Origin: JANRKG01 sp033763635
GTDB lineage: Bacteria; Cyanobacteriota; Cyanobacteriia; GCF-001939115
Length of the DNA: 13,590 nt
Direction of reading: 5' to 3'
Assembly: GCA_033763635.1 (NCBI GenBank)
Contig: JANRKG010000273.1
Span: 1-13,590, forward strand
The position numbers were made by a program, and so were the translations under genes. This document shows positions 13,468 through 13,590 of the stretch, piece by piece (the stretch's first letter is position 1; each line of letters begins with the position of its first letter). A model generated the notes under the pieces. It did no database searches, had not been told where the DNA came from, and saw only the letters and a program-made list of their open reading frames with translations.

Positions 13468-13484
13468 ACCGATCGTGAATCGGT
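13468..13484. promoter_or_regulatory. Inverted repeat upstream of ado
   Basis: ACCGAT and ATCGGT (6 bp arms) flank a 5-base centre, CGTGA, 42 bp before the preferred ado start and about 20 bp before the alternative one. It may be a leader hairpin or an operator. It contains one CGATCG, so a HIP1-related origin of part of the symmetry is possible. Confidence 0.4.
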
Positions 13485-13536
13485 CTGTCTTAATAAATCA
13501 AAACATACAGCTACTTTACCCGCTTTTAAGACGAAT

Positions 13537-13567
13537 TTGACAGATTTCCAGTTGGATTTCCTAATAT
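13537..13567 (+). promoter_or_regulatory. Possible outward-facing promoter at right edge
   Basis: On the plus strand TTGACA (13537-13542) is followed after 19 bases by TAATAT (13562-13567). The -35 is consensus and the -10 is good, but the spacing is two bases too long. It would drive a gene beyond the right edge, divergent from ado; that gene cannot be seen. Confidence 0.25.
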
Positions 13568-13590
13568 ATCTGTCCTAATCATCACTGAAA

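Noticed and set aside
1..13590. CRISPR array, tRNA, rRNA, insertion sequence, prophage, toxin-antitoxin pair
   Set aside because: No regular spaced repeats, cloverleaf, rRNA segment, transposase, integrase or small toxin-like gene was found on either strand.

Overview
The window is chromosomal DNA of a cyanobacterium. It holds a photosystem I subunit gene (psaK) and the cyanobacterial hydrocarbon pair (acyl-ACP reductase and aldehyde deformylating oxygenase) followed by accA, an SDR and folE. The hexamer CGATCG, the core of the cyanobacterial HIP1 element, is very frequent: nine copies in the 1365-bp adaptor gene alone. Short intergenic repeats of a kind I recall from Leptolyngbya-type genomes also occur, but I cannot name a genus from the sequence.

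Left third (1-5779): the N-terminal part of Hsp33 (hslO) runs off the left edge on the minus strand. Divergent from it, on the plus strand, are a small SRPBCC-like protein, a lipoprotein periplasmic adaptor and a 1109-residue RND permease. The last two form an efflux operon without an outer-membrane channel gene.

Middle (5780-8650): an unrecognised 131-residue protein (minus strand) ends 4 bp from the RND stop codon. It is divergent from ilvC across a leader rich in palindromes. ilvC and psaK converge on a 38-nt near-perfect hairpin. psaK is best read from a TTG start with a good ribosome binding site. psaK and trpF are divergent, and their predicted -10 boxes lie in the two arms of one inverted repeat. 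trpF and folE converge on a repeat-rich spacer; one of these repeats supplies the last residues of TrpF.

Right third (8648-13590): five minus-strand genes run ado, aar, accA, SDR, folE in transcription order. Acyl-ACP from fatty acid synthesis, which is fed by AccA as part of acetyl-CoA carboxylase, is reduced by AAR to fatty aldehyde. ADO converts the aldehyde to alkane plus formate. The catalytic Cys of AAR and all six metal ligands of ADO are present. accA is followed by a terminator, and the 418-bp spacer before the SDR holds a tandem repeat and a LexA-like palindrome.

Most of the window is conserved cyanobacterial core. I see no phage, IS element, CRISPR array, tRNA or rRNA, and no clear case for a wholly new system. 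The best leads are regulatory (the palindromes near ilvC, psaK/trpF, SDR and ado), the altered proton-relay residues of the RND pump, and the unknown 131-residue protein.
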